A stretch of 64,000 nt of DNA from Pollutimonas thiosulfatoxidans (GCF_004022565.1 NZ_CP022987.1:1674001-1738000), one strand, 5' to 3'. Positions 35,325-44,649 are shown, numbered from the stretch's first letter. Made by a program: numbers and translations. The notes: generated from the letters alone by a model not told the origin.

Positions 35325-37922
35325 ATGAATACTGCAAACCGCAAGCCGCTGCCCGGCACCAAGCTCGACTACTTCGACACCCGCTCGGTGGTCGAGGCGA
35401 TCGAGCCGGGTTCCTACGACAAGCTGCCATACACCTCGCGTGTGCTGGCCGAAAACCTCGTGCGCCGCTGCGATCCGGCTACCCTTACCGCTTCGCTACG
35501 GCAATTCATTGAGCGCAAGCGTGACCTGGATTTCCCCTGGTTTCCGGCACGCGTGGTTTGCCATGACATCCTGGGCCAAACCGCTCTGGTGGACCTGGCT
35601 GGCCTGCGCGAAGCCATTGCGGCAAAAGGCGGCGACCCGGCTCAAGTCAATCCGGTTGTACCGACGCAATTGATTGTCGATCACTCCTTGGCCGTCGAAC
35701 ACGGCGGTTTCGAGAAGGATGCCTTCCAAAAGAATCGCGCCATCGAAGACAGGCGCAACGACGACCGCTTTCATTTCATCAACTGGACCAAGAAGGCATT
35801 CAAGAACGTCGACGTCATTCCGCCCGGCAACGGCATCATGCACCAGATCAATCTGGAACGGATGTCGCCCGTGGTGCATGCCATCGATGGTGTGGCCTTC
35901 CCTGACACACTCGTGGGCACCGACAGCCACACGCCTCATGTGGACGCGCTGGGCGTGATTGCCATCGGCGTCGGCGGCCTGGAGGCGGAAAGCGTCATGC
36001 TGGGTCGCGCATCATGGATGCGCCTGCCCGATATCATCGGCGTCGAACTGACCGGCAAGCTGCGCCCCGGCAGCACGGCCACCGATCTGGTATTGGCACT
36101 GACTGAGTTCCTGCGCAACGAGAAGGTTGTGTCGTCTTACCTGGAGTTCTATGGCGAGGGCGTTGCCGACCTTACCCTGGGCGACCGCGCCACCATCTCC
36201 AACATGACGCCCGAATACGGCGCCACGGCGGCGATGTTCTATATCGACCAGCAGACCATCGATTACCTGAAACTGACCGGTCGCGAAGACGAGCAGGTAA
36301 AGTTGGTGGAAACCTATGCCAAGCACACGGGGCTTTGGGCCGACAGCCTTAAAACGGCTGAATACGAGCGTGTGCTGCGATTCGACTTGTCGACGGTGGT
36401 ACGCAATATTGCCGGCCCGTCCAACCCGCACCGCCGCGTGCCGACTTCAGAGCTCGCTGCGCGGGGCATCTCGGGCAAGGTCGAGAACGAGCCCGGTTTG
36501 ATGCCGGATGGCGCCGTGATTATCGCCGCCATCACCAGTTGCACCAACACCAGCAACCCGCGCAACGTGATCGCCGCCGGCCTGCTGGCCCGCAATGCCA
36601 ATGCGCGCGGCCTGACACGCAAGCCGTGGGTAAAGTCATCACTGGCGCCCGGTTCGAAGGCGGTGCAGTTGTACCTGGAAGATTCCAAGCTGCTGCCCGA
36701 ACTGGAACAACTGGGATTCGGGATTGTCGGCTTCGCCTGTACAACTTGCAATGGCATGAGCGGCGCGCTGGACCCGACCATACAGCAAGAAATCGTCAGC
36801 CGCGACCTGTACGCTACCGCCGTACTGTCGGGTAACCGCAACTTCGATGGCCGCATCCATCCTTACGCCAAGCAAGCCTTTTTGGCCTCCCCGCCACTGG
36901 TGGTTGCCTACGCTATCGCCGGCACCATCCGCTTCGATATCGAAAAAGATGTGCTGGGCCTGGACCATGACGGCAAGCCGGTCACCTTGAAAGACATCTG
37001 GCCTACGGACGAAGAGATCGACGCCATCGTTGCGGCCAGCGTCAAGCCCGAACAGTTCCGGCAAGTTTACGAGCCCATGTTTGCACGCAGCATCGTGGCA
37101 AGCGAGCAGGTAGCGCCCTTGTACGAATGGCGCCCGCAAAGCACCTACATCCGCTGCCCGCCCTACTGGGAAGGCGCACTTGCCGGCAAGCGCACGCTTA
37201 GCGGCATGCGGCCCCTGGCAGTACTGGGCGACAACATCACGACCGACCACCTGTCGCCCTCCAACGCCATACTGGCGGACAGTGCTGCCGGCGAATACCT
37301 GGCCAAGATGGGCTTGCCCGAGGAAGACTTCAACTCTTACGCCACCCATCGCGGCGACCACCTGACAGCGCAGCGAGCAACCTTTGCCAACCCCAAACTG
37401 CTGAACGAAATGGTCACCGAGAACGGCAAGGTCAAGCAAGGCTCGCTGGCACGCATCGAACCCGAAGGCAAGATCACCCGCATGTGGGAAGCCATCGAAA
37501 CCTACATGGAGCGCAAGCAGCCGCTGATTATCGTGGCCGGTGCGGACTACGGCCAGGGCTCTTCGCGCGACTGGGCGGCCAAGGGTGTAAGGCTGGCCGG
37601 CGTGGAAGCCATCGCGGCCGAAGGCTTCGAACGCATCCACCGCACCAATCTGGTCGGCATGGGCGTACTGCCGCTGGAGTTCAAGCCGGGCGTCAACCGC
37701 CACACCTTGAACATCGACGGCACCGAGACCTACGACGTGGTTGGCGAACCCAGCCCTGGCACGACACTGACGCTACGCATCCATCGCAAGGATGGCGAGC
37801 GTATCGACGTACCCGTCACCTGCCGCCTGGACACCGCAGAAGAAGTATCGATCTATGAGGCCGGTGGCGTGCTGCAACGCTTCGCGCAGGACTTCATCGA
37901 ATCGACCGCGACAACAGCTTGA
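35325..37922 (+). CDS. acnD: Fe/S-dependent 2-methylcitrate dehydratase AcnD
   Basis: 865 residues, AcnA/AcnD type. It dehydrates 2-methylcitrate to a methylaconitate isomer that PrpF then converts. The 4Fe-4S ligands lie in AAITSCTNTSNP (about 400-411) and ACTTCNGMSG (about 468-477). VGTDSHTPHVDALG and YGQGSSRDWAAKG (swivel domain) are aconitase signatures. The start LPGTKLDYFDTR and its position between prpC and prpF identify AcnD and not AcnA. It is 24 nt after prpC. Confidence 0.94.
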   Translation: MNTANRKPLPGTKLDYFDTRSVVEAIEPGSYDKLPYTSRVLAENLVRRCDPATLTASLRQFIERKRDLDFPWFPARVVCHDILGQTALVDLAGLREAIAAKGGDPAQVNPVVPTQLIVDHSLAVEHGGFEKDAFQKNRAIEDRRNDDRFHFINWTKKAFKNVDVIPPGNGIMHQINLERMSPVVHAIDGVAFPDTLVGTDSHTPHVDALGVIAIGVGGLEAESVMLGRASWMRLPDIIGVELTGKLRPGSTATDLVLALTEFLRNEKVVSSYLEFYGEGVADLTLGDRATISNMTPEYGATAAMFYIDQQTIDYLKLTGREDEQVKLVETYAKHTGLWADSLKTAEYERVLRFDLSTVVRNIAGPSNPHRRVPTSELAARGISGKVENEPGLMPDGAVIIAAITSCTNTSNPRNVIAAGLLARNANARGLTRKPWVKSSLAPGSKAVQLYLEDSKLLPELEQLGFGIVGFACTTCNGMSGALDPTIQQEIVSRDLYATAVLSGNRNFDGRIHPYAKQAFLASPPLVVAYAIAGTIRFDIEKDVLGLDHDGKPVTLKDIWPTDEEIDAIVAASVKPEQFRQVYEPMFARSIVASEQVAPLYEWRPQSTYIRCPPYWEGALAGKRTLSGMRPLAVLGDNITTDHLSPSNAILADSAAGEYLAKMGLPEEDFNSYATHRGDHLTAQRATFANPKLLNEMVTENGKVKQGSLARIEPEGKITRMWEAIETYMERKQPLIIVAGADYGQGSSRDWAAKGVRLAGVEAIAAEGFERIHRTNLVGMGVLPLEFKPGVNRHTLNIDGTETYDVVGEPSPGTTLTLRIHRKDGERIDVPVTCRLDTAEEVSIYEAGGVLQRFAQDFIESTATTA

Positions 37923-37939
37923 AGAAGGAACTTACCCGT

Positions 37940-39130
37940 ATGGCTCACCCAGCCCAGATCAAAGTGCCTGCCGCCTACATCCGCGGCGGGACCAGCAAAG
38001 GGGTGTTCTTCCGCCTGCAAGACCTGCCCGAGGCCGCGCAGGCCCCAGGCCCGGCGCGCGACGCCTTGTTGCTGCGCGTGATCGGCAGCCCCGACCCCTA
38101 TGGCAAGCACACCGACGGCATGGGTGGCGCTACCTCAAGCACCAGCAAGACGGTAATTCTGTCGACCAGTACCCGACCGGACCACGATGTCGACTACCTG
38201 TTTGGCCAAGTGTCCATCGACAAGGCCTTCGTCGACTGGAGCGGCAACTGCGGCAACCTGTCTTCTGCCGTGGGGCCGTTTGCCATCAGCGGCGGCCTGG
38301 TGGATGCCAGTCGCATTCCCCAGGACGGCGTTGCCACCGTACGCATCTGGCAAGCGAACATCGGCAAAACCATCATTGCCCACGTCCCGATTACCAACGG
38401 GGCAGTGCAGGAAACCGGCGACTTCGAACTGGATGGCGTGACCTTTCCGGCTGCCGAGGTACAACTGGAATTCATGGACCCGGCGGCCGAGGAAGACGGC
38501 GCCGGTGGCGCTATGTTCCCTACCGGCAAGCTGATCGATGAACTGCAGGTGCCTGGCGTGGGTACGCTGAAGGCCACCATGATCAATGCCGGCATCCCCA
38601 CCATTTTCATCAATGCGCAAGACGTCGGCTACACCGGCACGGAGCTGCAGGACGACATCAATAGCGACCCGAAGGCCCTTGCCATGTTCGAGACCATACG
38701 GGCTCACGGCGCCGTTCGGATGGGCTTGATAGCAAATATCGACGAAGCGGCACAACGGCAGCATACGCCCAAGGTGGCCTTCGTTGCCAAGCCTGCCGCC
38801 TATGTGTCTTCCAGCGGCAAACAGATAGCCGCCGACAGCATAGACTTGCTGGTGCGCGCCTTGTCCATGGGCAAGCTGCACCATGCCATGATGGGTACGG
38901 CGGCGGTCGCCATAGGCACCGCGGCAGCCATTCCCGGCACCTTGGTCAACCTGGCGGCTGGCGGGGGTGAACGCAAGGCAGTATGCTTTGGGCATCCCTC
39001 CGGCACGCTACGGGTAGGCGCACAAGCCAGCCAGCAAGACGGTGAGTGGGTCGTTACCAAGGCCATCATGAGCCGTAGCGCTCGCGTGCTGATGGAGGGA
39101 TGGGTCCGCGTGCCCGCCGACGCGTTCTAG
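37940..39130 (+). CDS. prpF: 2-methylaconitate cis-trans isomerase PrpF
   Basis: 396 residues from the ATG at 37940 (GAAGAAGGAA upstream; a TTG at 37919 overlaps acnD and is less likely). PrpF isomerises the AcnD product to cis-2-methylaconitate, the AcnB substrate. AAYIRGGTSKGVFFRLQDLP (13-32) and DWSGNCGNLSSAVGPFAI (about 97-114), with the conserved Cys and Lys regions, are diagnostic, as is GGGERKAVCFGHPSGTL near the C-terminus. It has the diaminopimelate-epimerase-like fold. Confidence 0.94.
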   Translation: MAHPAQIKVPAAYIRGGTSKGVFFRLQDLPEAAQAPGPARDALLLRVIGSPDPYGKHTDGMGGATSSTSKTVILSTSTRPDHDVDYLFGQVSIDKAFVDWSGNCGNLSSAVGPFAISGGLVDASRIPQDGVATVRIWQANIGKTIIAHVPITNGAVQETGDFELDGVTFPAAEVQLEFMDPAAEEDGAGGAMFPTGKLIDELQVPGVGTLKATMINAGIPTIFINAQDVGYTGTELQDDINSDPKALAMFETIRAHGAVRMGLIANIDEAAQRQHTPKVAFVAKPAAYVSSSGKQIAADSIDLLVRALSMGKLHHAMMGTAAVAIGTAAAIPGTLVNLAAGGGERKAVCFGHPSGTLRVGAQASQQDGEWVVTKAIMSRSARVLMEGWVRVPADAF

Positions 39131-39163
39131 CGTACAGCCATCAAAACGGAGGTCATCCAGGCT

Positions 39164-40606
39164 ATGAATTCCGCTCATCGTCCCGACTGGGATACGGTAT
39201 TGATCGATATCGTGGACTACGTCCACGATTACACCATCGAGTCACCACTGGCGTACGACACCGCCCGCCTGTGCCTGATCGATACACTGGGTTGCGGGCT
39301 GGAAGCACTGGAGTACCCGGCGTGCACCAAGCTGCTGGGTCCCATCGTGCCAGGCGCGATCGTTCCCCACGGCGCCAAGGTGCCCGGCACGCAATTTCAG
39401 CTTGATCCCGTCCAGGCCGCCTTCAATATCGGCACGATGATCCGCTGGCTGGACTTCAATGACACCTGGCTGGCCGCCGAATGGGGGCATCCGTCCGATA
39501 ACCTTGGGGGCATCCTGGCCACGGCCGACTGGATGTCGCGCCAGGCTGTCGCTGTCGGCAAGCCGGCCTTGACCATGGCCGACGTCTTGACCGCCATGAT
39601 CAAGGCGCATGAAATCCAGGGATGCATCGCACTGGAAAACTCATTCAACAAAGTGGGTCTGGATCACGTCGTTCTGGTCAAGATCGCCTCGACCGCCGTG
39701 GTGGCGCAGATGCTGGGCCTGAGTCGCGAAGAGACCCTTAACGCGGTGTCGCTGGCCTGGGTAGACGGCCAAAGCCTGCGCACTTATCGACACGCTCCCA
39801 ATACCGGCAGCCGCAAAAGCTGGGCCGCCGGAGACGCCACCAGCCGCGCCGTGCGCCTGGCGCTTATGGCCCGGACCGGCGAAATGGGCTACCCCTCTGT
39901 GCTGACGGCCCCCACCTGGGGCTTTTACGACGTCCTGTTCAAAGGCCAGCCCTTCAAGTTCCAGCGTGCCTACGGCAGCTATGTGATGGAAAACATCCTC
40001 TTCAAGATCTCGTATCCGGCGGAGTTTCACTCGCAAACCGCTGTGGAATGCGCCATGCAAATTCACCAGGCGTTGCAGGCAGCGGGCAAGACCGACGCCG
40101 ACATCAAGAAGATCACCATACGCACGCACGAAGCCTGCATCCGCATCATCGACAAGAAGGGTCCGCTGAACAACCCCGCCGACCGCGACCACTGCATCCA
40201 ATACATGGTTGCCGTACCGTTGATTTTCGGACGCCTGACGGCTGGCGACTACGAAGACAGCGTCGCAGCGGATCCGCGCATCGATGCCCTGCGCGAAAAA
40301 ATCATCTGCGTCGAAGACCCGGCCTTCACCGCCGACTATCACGACCCGGACAAGCGCTCCATCGCCAATGCCCTGACGGTCGAATTCAATGATGGCAGCA
40401 AGCTGGATGAAGTCGTCTGCGAATACCCCATCGGCCACAAGCGCCGCCGCGCCGAAGGTATCCCGCTGCTTGAAGACAAGTTTCGCACCAACCTGGCCCG
40501 GCGTTTTCCAGCCAGGCAGCAGGCACGCATCACAGACATTTCGTTGGACCAGAAAGCGCTGGAAGCCATGCCGGTACACGAGTACGTGGACCTTTACGTC
40601 ATCTAG
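39164..40606 (+). CDS. prpD: 2-methylcitrate dehydratase PrpD
   Basis: 480 residues, the full length of the cofactor-free MmgE/PrpD family. It dehydrates 2-methylcitrate to cis-2-methylaconitate. Typical stretches: DTARLCLIDTLGCGLEAL, MIRWLDFNDTWLAAEWGHPSDNLGG (in parts about 90-115), AWVDGQSLRTYRHAPNTGSRKSW around 195-217, and EFHSQTAVECAM. GGAGG lies 11 nt before the ATG. It follows prpF by 33 nt, giving this organism both the acnD/prpF and the prpD routes. Confidence 0.94.
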   Translation: MNSAHRPDWDTVLIDIVDYVHDYTIESPLAYDTARLCLIDTLGCGLEALEYPACTKLLGPIVPGAIVPHGAKVPGTQFQLDPVQAAFNIGTMIRWLDFNDTWLAAEWGHPSDNLGGILATADWMSRQAVAVGKPALTMADVLTAMIKAHEIQGCIALENSFNKVGLDHVVLVKIASTAVVAQMLGLSREETLNAVSLAWVDGQSLRTYRHAPNTGSRKSWAAGDATSRAVRLALMARTGEMGYPSVLTAPTWGFYDVLFKGQPFKFQRAYGSYVMENILFKISYPAEFHSQTAVECAMQIHQALQAAGKTDADIKKITIRTHEACIRIIDKKGPLNNPADRDHCIQYMVAVPLIFGRLTAGDYEDSVAADPRIDALREKIICVEDPAFTADYHDPDKRSIANALTVEFNDGSKLDEVVCEYPIGHKRRRAEGIPLLEDKFRTNLARRFPARQQARITDISLDQKALEAMPVHEYVDLYVI

Positions 40607-40699
40607 CCGGCCCGCTAAACAGCAGGGCGTACCGCCCGCCTGCGCAAGCCGCGTGATCGCGAATCATGCGTCAGCAATCATCCACCAGGAAATATCGCA

Positions 40700-40978
40700 A
40701 TGAGCCGTGCCATACATCACAATGTCGCTGAACAACGCTTCGAATGGACCGAGGACGGCGTACTGAGCGTGCTGGATTATCAGCTCCAGCATGGCGTGAT
40801 GACCATCATGCACACCGGCGTCCCCGAAGCAGTAGGCGGCCGCGGCATCGCCGCAGACATGACGAAAGTGGCGCTGGAGGTGGCTCGTGATCAGAGTTGG
40901 AAGGTGCGTCCGTTGTGTTCTTATGCGGCGGCGTATATACGGCGGAATCCTGGGTACGAGGATTTGGTGGTTTCTTAA
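40700..40978 (+). CDS. Small GNAT-like N-acetyltransferase (COG2388 type)
   Basis: 92 residues. It matches the short, Gcn5-like YjdJ/COG2388 group: RFEWTEDGVLSVLDYQL, MHTGVPEAVGGRGIAADMTK (acetyl-CoA loop V-P...GRGIA near 40-57), ARDQSWKVRPLCSYAAAYIRR and the terminal HPGYEDLV-like NPGYEDLVVS. The target is unknown. It lies 93 bp after prpD and directly before the first palindromic repeat element. Confidence 0.85.
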   Translation: MSRAIHHNVAEQRFEWTEDGVLSVLDYQLQHGVMTIMHTGVPEAVGGRGIAADMTKVALEVARDQSWKVRPLCSYAAAYIRRNPGYEDLVVS

Positions 40979-40981
40979 GAC

Positions 40982-41143
40982 GCTGGCGCGGCGGGGGCTG
41001 AGGGGGGCTGGCCAACTGGGCCGGTTCGGCGCCCTGCGCGCCGAACACCGCTTTGCCTTGCTCGTCCGGCCCTTCGGCCTCCCTTCGCGTACAGCTCGCT
41101 CGGCCCCGAATGGCCCCCCACCCTTAGCCCCCGCCACGCCTGC
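40982..41143. repeat. Palindromic MITE-like element 1
   Basis: About 162 bp. The outer 33 bp (40982-41014, starting GCTGGCGCGGCGGGGGC) match the reverse complement of 41111-41143 at 27 of 33 positions. The core (41021-41107, 87 bp) is present in inverted orientation at 41663-41749. The core contains its own smaller palindrome TTCGGCGC...GCGCCGAA. No coding frame is credible. It begins 3 bp after the GNAT stop. Confidence 0.75.
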
Positions 41144-41626
41144 TGCGTGTTGAGTTAACCATATGCCGCTGGGACGGGTCGCTTGCTTGGCATGCTTCTG
41201 CCACCCCCAGCTAGTGTGAAAGGCTTATTGCGCTCGTCCTACGCGGCCCGCCTGCCGGGCCGCTCGGACCTCGAGGTTGATATGGCGGATGGGTGTTGGT
41301 TTGCCGGGATGGCAGCGCGTAACTTGGAGCCAATCATGACGCGAGACGGCAGTGCCAGCAATGTTGTGTTCAGGCAATTTAGGTAGATCATTGGTCTGCC
41401 GCGCGCACAGTAAGCCAACGGGCAAACCACTTCGTGTACGAGCAACCGCCACGCAATCAAAAAAGTCAGAGCTGCCCCCCGCCCGTCTACGTCGGGAATG
41501 CCAAGTTCCCCGCCGCAGGGGCGGGGAATTTGGCGGCGACGCAGGCCCTTTCACCCCGAAGTGGCGGTGCATAAACATGCCAAGCAAACAACTCGTCCAC
41601 GGCGACGGTCACATTAATCCACCGCA
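41144..41626. other. 483-bp spacer between the two repeat elements, no supportable gene
   Basis: Short frames exist on both strands but none has a ribosome-binding site or a family I recognise. A GC-rich hairpin TTCCCCGCC/GGCGGGGAA lies near 41502-41524. The stretch could be decayed mobile-element sequence, or a larger repeated unit, since it is bracketed by inverted copies. Confidence 0.45.
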
Positions 41627-41785
41627 GCGCTGGGGAGGGGGTGGGGCCTGTTGAGGGACTTTGGGGCCGAGCGAGCCGGACGCGAAGGCAGCCCGAACGG
41701 GCGAACGAGCGAGGCGATGCGATGTTCGGCGCGCAGGGCGCCGAACCGGCACCGTGTCCCGCAACAGGCCCCACCTCCCCAGCGC
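41627..41785. repeat. Palindromic MITE-like element 2
   Basis: About 159 bp. The terminal arms are 41627-41659 (starting GCGCTGGGGAGG) and 41756-41785 in inverted orientation; they match closely apart from a 3-nt length difference and single substitutions. The 87-bp core 41663-41749 matches element 1's core in inverted orientation at 76 of 87 positions with no gaps, by my hand alignment. It ends 75 bp before the acnB operator. Confidence 0.75.
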
Positions 41786-41859
41786 GTGTCAATAACGACC
41801 CTCAGCAAAAAACGAAGAAATCACCATTTAGCAACACTCCCACTTCTACGCCCATCTTA

Positions 41860-41882
41860 TGTCTTATATAAGATATAAGACA
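41860..41882. promoter_or_regulatory. Palindromic operator, copy 2 (acnB)
   Basis: Identical to 31911-31933 over 23 bp: arms TGTCTTATAT and ATATAAGACA around AAG. It ends 1 nt before the proposed acnB -35, as at mdh. Confidence 0.8.
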
Positions 41883-41883
41883 T

Positions 41884-41912
41884 TTGCCTCCCACCCCTGT
41901 TCCTTCTACAAT
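41884..41912 (+). promoter_or_regulatory. Proposed acnB promoter
   Basis: TTGCCT (41884-41889), a 17-nt spacer and TACAAT (41907-41912), predicting a start near 41919 and a leader of about 42 nt. The palindrome centre falls near -48. Confidence 0.6.
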
Positions 41913-41960
41913 GTCACCATCACCTCGCACATCCACAATCTAGAACAAAGGGCATCCACA

Positions 41961-44546
41961 ATGCTGGAATCTTATCGCCAACACGTAGCCGAACGCGCTG
42001 CGTTGGGCATCCCTCCGCTTCCCCTTACTGCACATCAAACGGCCGACCTGATCGAGCTGCTGAAGGCGCCGCCTGCTGGCGAAGAAGCCGTCCTGGTCGA
42101 CCTGTTTACGCACCGTGTACCCGCCGGCGTCGACGATGCCGCCAAGGTCAAGGCTTCTTACCTGGCTGCCATCACGCTGGGCACGGAAACCTGTTCATTG
42201 ATCGATGCACGCCACGCGACTGAGCTGCTGGGCACCATGCTGGGCGGCTACAACATCAGCCCCCTTATCGATCTGCTCGACAAGCCTGAACTGGCACCGG
42301 TCGCGGCCGAAGCGCTCAAGAAAACCCTGCTGGTTTTCGATGCCTTCCACGACGTCAAGGAAAAAGCCGACAAGGGCAACGCCTATGCACAAGCTATTTT
42401 GCAAAGCTGGGCCGATGCCGAATGGTTCACCAGCCGTCCTGAAGTCCCGCAAAGCCTGACGCTGACGGTTTTCAAGGTCACTGGCGAAACCAATACCGAT
42501 GATCTGTCGCCCGCGCCCGACGCTTGGAGCCGGCCTGACATTCCGCTGCACGCGCTGGCCATGCTGAAGAACCCACGCGAGGGCATACAGCCCGATGAGC
42601 CCGGCAAGATCGGCCCCATCAAGTACATGGAAGAGCTCAAGAAAAAGGGCAACCTGGTTGCTTACGTGGGCGACGTCGTCGGCACGGGCTCTTCACGCAA
42701 GTCGGCCACCAACTCGGTACTGTGGCACACCGGCGAAGATATCCCCTACGTACCCAACAAGCGCTTTGGCGGCGTTTGCCTGGGCAGCAAGATTGCACCC
42801 ATTTTCTACAACACCATGGAAGATGCCGGCGCCTTGCCGATTGAACTGGATGTCTCGCAAATGAATATGGGCGACGTCATCGAACTGCGCCCCTACGAGG
42901 GCAAAGCGCTTAAAGACGGCCAGGTCATCGCTGAATTCCAGGTCAAGTCGGATGTATTGTTCGACGAGGCTCGCGCCGGCGGTCGTATTCCGCTGATTAT
43001 TGGCCGCGGCCTGACAGCCCGGGCGCGTGAAGCCCTGGGCCTGCCTGTTTCCACCCTGTTCCGTCTGCCGCAAAGCCCGGTAGACACCGGCAAGGGCTAC
43101 ACCCTTGCCCAGAAGATGGTCGGCCGTGCCTGCGGCCTGCCCGAAGGCACTGGTGTACGGCCCGGCACGTATTGCGAGCCGCGCATGACCTCCGTGGGCA
43201 GCCAGGACACCACTGGCCCCATGACGCGCGACGAACTCAAAGACCTAGCTTGCCTGGGTTTCTCGGCAGACCTGGTCATGCAGTCCTTCTGCCATACGGC
43301 CGCCTACCCGAAGCCCGTGGACGTCAAGACTCATCACGAGCTTCCCGACTTCATCAGCACCCGCGGCGGCGTCTCGCTGCGCCCAGGCGACGGCATCATC
43401 CACTCGTGGCTGAACCGCATGCTGCTGCCCGACACCGTGGGCACGGGCGGCGACTCCCATACCCGCTTCCCGATCGGCATCAGCTTCCCGGCCGGCTCTG
43501 GCCTGGTGGCGTTTGCGGCTGCCACCGGCGTCATGCCGCTGGATATGCCCGAATCCGTGCTGGTGCGCTTCAAGGGCAAGATGCAGCCCGGCGTCACGCT
43601 GCGCGATCTGGTCAATGCCATTCCGCTGTACGCCATCAAGCAAGACCTGCTTACCGTTGCCAAGCAAGGCAAGAAGAATATTTTCTCTGGCCGCATACTC
43701 GAGATCGAAGGTCTGCCCGATCTGAAGATCGAACAGGCCTTCGAACTGACCGACGCGTCGGCCGAGCGCTCGGCTGCCGGTTGCACGGTGCGGCTGAACA
43801 AAGAACCCATCATCGAATACATCACCAGCAACATCACCTTGCTGAAATGGATGATCGCCAACGGCTATGAAGACGAGCGCACACTGGGCCGACGCATCAA
43901 GGCGATGGAAGCCTGGCTTGCCAACCCGCAGTTGCTGCTGCCCGACGCCGATGCCGAGTACGCCGCAGTTATCGAGATCGACCTGGCCGACATACACGAG
44001 CCCATCGTGGCCTGCCCGAACGATCCCGACGACGTCAAGACCTTGTCTGATGTCTCCGGCACCGCCATCGACGAAGTGTTCATCGGCAGCTGCATGACCA
44101 ATATCGGCCACTTCCGTGCTGCTTCAAAGTTGCTGGAAGGCAAGCGCGACATGCCGACCAAGCTGTGGGTGGCTCCGCCCACCAAGATGGACCAGAAGCA
44201 GCTTACCGAGGAAGGCCATTACGGCGTTCTGGGCAGTGCGGGCGCGCGCATGGAAATGCCCGGCTGCTCGCTGTGCATGGGCAACCAGGCACAGGTACGA
44301 GAAGGCGCTACGGTGATGTCTACCAGCACCCGCAACTTCCCGAACCGCCTGGGCAAGAACTCCAACGTCTTCTTGGGTTCGGCCGAACTGGCTGCCATTT
44401 GCTCGCGCCTGGGTCGTATCCCGACACGGGAAGAGTACATGGCCGACATGGGTGTACTGGACCAGAACAGCGACGATATCTATCGCTACATGAACTTCGA
44501 TCAGATTGAAGATTTCCGCGAGATCGCGGATGCAGTAAGCGTCTGA
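41961..44546 (+). CDS. acnB: Aconitate hydratase B / 2-methylisocitrate dehydratase
   Basis: 861 residues from the ATG at 41961. The AcnB layout differs from AcnA: a HEAT-like N-terminal domain (MLESYRQHVAERAALG onward), then the swivel domain early (TGETNTDDLSPAPDAW, VGTGSSRKSATNS) and the catalytic domains after it. Fe-S ligands: Cys in GSCMTNIGHFRAA, and two in GCSLCMGNQAQV. It interconverts citrate and isocitrate and also hydrates 2-methylaconitate in the methylcitrate cycle, which explains its place after prpBC-acnD-prpFD. A strong terminator follows. Confidence 0.96.
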   Translation: MLESYRQHVAERAALGIPPLPLTAHQTADLIELLKAPPAGEEAVLVDLFTHRVPAGVDDAAKVKASYLAAITLGTETCSLIDARHATELLGTMLGGYNISPLIDLLDKPELAPVAAEALKKTLLVFDAFHDVKEKADKGNAYAQAILQSWADAEWFTSRPEVPQSLTLTVFKVTGETNTDDLSPAPDAWSRPDIPLHALAMLKNPREGIQPDEPGKIGPIKYMEELKKKGNLVAYVGDVVGTGSSRKSATNSVLWHTGEDIPYVPNKRFGGVCLGSKIAPIFYNTMEDAGALPIELDVSQMNMGDVIELRPYEGKALKDGQVIAEFQVKSDVLFDEARAGGRIPLIIGRGLTARAREALGLPVSTLFRLPQSPVDTGKGYTLAQKMVGRACGLPEGTGVRPGTYCEPRMTSVGSQDTTGPMTRDELKDLACLGFSADLVMQSFCHTAAYPKPVDVKTHHELPDFISTRGGVSLRPGDGIIHSWLNRMLLPDTVGTGGDSHTRFPIGISFPAGSGLVAFAAATGVMPLDMPESVLVRFKGKMQPGVTLRDLVNAIPLYAIKQDLLTVAKQGKKNIFSGRILEIEGLPDLKIEQAFELTDASAERSAAGCTVRLNKEPIIEYITSNITLLKWMIANGYEDERTLGRRIKAMEAWLANPQLLLPDADAEYAAVIEIDLADIHEPIVACPNDPDDVKTLSDVSGTAIDEVFIGSCMTNIGHFRAASKLLEGKRDMPTKLWVAPPTKMDQKQLTEEGHYGVLGSAGARMEMPGCSLCMGNQAQVREGATVMSTSTRNFPNRLGKNSNVFLGSAELAAICSRLGRIPTREEYMADMGVLDQNSDDIYRYMNFDQIEDFREIADAVSV

Positions 44547-44564
44547 TTACTGATCGTTGACCAC

Positions 44565-44593
44565 AAGCTCCCGACCTTACGTGTCGGGAGCTT
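44565..44593 (+). terminator. Rho-independent terminator of acnB
   Basis: An 11-bp stem AAGCTCCCGAC / GTCGGGAGCTT with a 7-nt loop, followed by TTCTTTTTG, 18 nt after the acnB stop. Confidence 0.9.
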
Positions 44594-44649
44594 TTCTTTT
44601 TGACGGCGTTACACTAGACGTCTTATTACTTGCATTGCCTGAAACTTCC

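Noticed and set aside
41225..41587. Minus-strand frame of 120 codons between the repeat elements
   Set aside because: No ribosome-binding site, no family match, and other frames in the same stretch look equally plausible.
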